From Lachnoclostridium sp. UBA5725 (GTDB lineage Bacteria; Bacillota; Clostridia; Lachnospirales; Lachnospiraceae): a DNA stretch of 64,000 nt. The stretch covers positions 186,001 through 250,000 of the forward strand of contig DIGJ01000040.1 of NCBI GenBank assembly GCA_002419585.1, written 5' to 3'. Below are positions 62,726 to 64,000 of the stretch, piece after piece; position 1 is the stretch's first letter; the number at the start of each line of letters is the position of its first letter. The notes under the pieces are model-generated. The model did no database searches and had not been told where the DNA came from. It worked only from the letters and a program-made list of their open reading frames with translations. The position numbers were made by a program, and so were the translations under genes.

Positions 62726-62834
62726 AAACAAATCCTAATTTGGAGAAAACGCAAATAGCATGCAATCTAACCCCATCGAGGTTAAATTGCATGCTATTTT
62801 ACTTTCATATGCAAATGCAACATAAACTAAATTG
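62726..62834 (+). repeat. Hairpin element C, also the likely terminator of the hypA transcript
   Basis: A 20-nt stem with one mismatch (62753-62772 with 62780-62799) around a 7-nt loop, then TTTT. Sequence around it echoes element A: CGCAAATAGC...TAACC in the left arm and, at the right end, TGCAAATGCAACATAAACTAAATT, which matches element B at 19 of 24 positions. The left flank AATCCTAATTTGG matches ATCCCAATTTGC of element B at 10 of 12. Confidence 0.65.
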
Positions 62835-62865
62835 AAGCATCCAATTTCCTATTGACCCACGAATT

Positions 62866-64000
62866 CTACTCTTTTTTTATCAGATCTTCCATCTTTTGTC
62901 TTTCCTCATCCGATAATGTATCCATTAAAAAATTTCGAGATTTTTCATTTCTGTCTTGGTAATCCTGCTGCATTTTTTCATTCGCAAGTTCTATCTCCAA
63001 TTTTAATTCTCTTGCAGACAGTAGAAAACATCCTGCGCCTCTTACAATAATCTGCTGCAGACCATCGGAGGTTGCAACGATAATATTATATTTTTTTATG
63101 TTATCATGCGCAAATTTCTCGATATACTGATCAGCTGTCTGGGCCTCTTTGGTATATACCATGCGAATATTCTGATAATCAATTACTTCTTCTTGATGTC
63201 CTTCTAAACGGTAAGCATCAAACACAACCATAATCTGACATTTTTTTATACCCTGATAATTACTTAATGTCTCCAAAAGCTTACTTCTGGCTCCGTCCAT
63301 ATTATCTTTCACATGCTCTTTTAACTCTGGCCATGCGTGGATTATATTATAGCCATCTACCAGTAAATATTCTTCTTTTTTCTCAATCTTGCTGCTAACA
63401 GAATGGGCAGGCTCATAATAACTTTCACGTGCTGATTTGTGTTTTTTCCAATCTGACTTTTTTCCTAGATTTGCATAAAATGTTTTGTTAATAATCGCTT
63501 CGATCTCATCCACGCCAATCCATGGCTCACCTTTGGATTCGTGCTGCGGCTCTCTTATTTCTACAGGCTTAAGGCTCTTTTCCTTAAGTACACTTTCCAC
63601 ATGCATGTAGGACTTCACTTCATTCCAATTCACTAAAAATCCTGCACCATTTGCGCAAAACACAGATCCTGTTGGATTTTCAAGGTCCCGCTCTGCGTCA
63701 TATCCAATATATTCAATAATCTCTGCCTGATTATGACATGGTTCATATCCTTTTAAACTACAAAATAGTCGTCCGCCCCCTTTGGTATATGCTATGACCT
63801 CTTTTTGATAATTTTGCATAGTAAGAACGGGAGCACTTCCAGTAAGGAGTGCCATATCTCCATCCGACTCTGCTAATTCGCTTTTTCCACACATCTTCTC
63901 AATATCATTCATTGCCCTTCCGACCATTTTTTCAGGCAATTCTAGCCAAAAGGAATAATACGGTTCCAACAATATAGACTCTGCTTCTTTTAATCCCTGA
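62866..64000 (-). CDS. Tet-like ribosomal protection GTPase fused to a NYN (YacP-like) domain, 5' part outside the window
   Basis: About 377 C-terminal residues; the frame is open to the window edge (QGLKEAESILLEPYYSFWLE), so the start is missing. The first ~130 residues are the domain IV/V end of EF-G-like ribosomal protection proteins (LELPEKMVGRAMNDIEKM, LTGSAPVLTMQNYQ, LFCSLKGYEPC). A linker follows, then a NYN/YacP nuclease-like domain (LLVDGYNIIHAWPEL, IMVVFDAYRLEG, TADQYIEKFA, IIVATSDGLQQ) with its conserved acidic residues, and a charged coiled tail (residues ~330-377). The fused protein may act on stalled ribosomes and RNA; true role unknown. A TTG at 63972 is not a start. Confidence 0.85.
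   Translation of the reverse strand, partial: QGLKEAESILLEPYYSFWLELPEKMVGRAMNDIEKMCGKSELAESDGDMALLTGSAPVLTMQNYQKEVIAYTKGGGRLFCSLKGYEPCHNQAEIIEYIGYDAERDLENPTGSVFCANGAGFLVNWNEVKSYMHVESVLKEKSLKPVEIREPQHESKGEPWIGVDEIEAIINKTFYANLGKKSDWKKHKSARESYYEPAHSVSSKIEKKEEYLLVDGYNIIHAWPELKEHVKDNMDGARSKLLETLSNYQGIKKCQIMVVFDAYRLEGHQEEVIDYQNIRMVYTKEAQTADQYIEKFAHDNIKKYNIIVATSDGLQQIIVRGAGCFLLSARELKLEIELANEKMQQDYQDRNEKSRNFLMDTLSDEERQKMEDLIKKE

Noticed and set aside
1..64000. tRNA, rRNA, prophage or complete insertion sequence
   Set aside because: No cloverleaf-like clusters, rRNA sequence, integrase or transposase was recognised in either strand.

Overview
The window reads as a chromosomal segment of a strictly anaerobic, spore-forming, plant-polysaccharide-using clostridium of the Lachnospiraceae type, resembling Lachnoclostridium (Clostridium) phytofermentans. 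The evidence is AT-rich DNA with strong AGGAGG-type ribosome binding sites, a pyruvate:ferredoxin oxidoreductase, a rubrerythrin, a tungsten aldehyde:ferredoxin oxidoreductase, a spore-type LysM/GH18 protein, Csp-like subtilases and many glycoside hydrolases. The species name is an inference; no tRNA, rRNA, CRISPR array, prophage or complete insertion sequence was seen.

Layout. 1-2311: 3' part of the pyruvate:ferredoxin oxidoreductase gene (+). 2377-6552: LysM/GH18 protein, then a response regulator, histidine kinase and membrane-anchored hydrolase operon (-). 6690-14674: secreted GH3 glucosidase, a diguanylate cyclase remnant, and an alpha-galactoside operon (GH36 galactosidase, GPH transporter, GH13 glucosidase). 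14938-16167: serine/threonine symporter SstT. 16429-18604: orphan lantibiotic-immunity type ABC transporter (+). 18813-23132: transglutaminase-like lipoprotein, RlmD-type rRNA methyltransferase, a small unknown gene and a radical SAM protein. 23227-28300: three tandem subtilisin-fold proteins, all lacking the catalytic serine and all apparently starting at AUA or AUC. 28484-34684: RsiV-like remnant, a complete ECF transporter with a uridine-phosphorylase-like enzyme and a Crp/Fnr regulator, and a cysteine hydrolase.

34899-43924 is a tungsten island: aldehyde:ferredoxin oxidoreductase with MoaD- and MoeB-like proteins behind a probable Moco/Tuco riboswitch, then a TupABC tungstate importer with two MoeA proteins and a MOSC protein. 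44283-48340: Dus, a DUF985 cupin, rubrerythrin, and a chemoreceptor whose H-NOX domain keeps every oxygen-pocket residue of the Thermoanaerobacter protein. 48564-52585: a PadR-controlled OFA transporter and enoate-reductase operon with two canonical PadR boxes. 52742-55799: nadABC. 56129-59284: YhgE/Pip membrane protein, a 79-residue unknown protein and a TetR regulator with a perfect dyad. 59627-62706: a large Fe-S flavoprotein with a HypA chaperone. 62866-64000: 3' part of a ribosomal-protection GTPase fused to a NYN nuclease domain.

How it fits together: electrons flow through ferredoxin (pyruvate oxidoreductase, tungsten aldehyde oxidoreductase, the 895-residue flavoprotein), with oxygen sensing and detoxification nearby (H-NOX chemoreceptor, rubrerythrin). 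The most unusual items are the three pseudoproteases with non-canonical starts and a family of three related intergenic hairpin elements (55889-56091, 58586-58659, 62726-62834).
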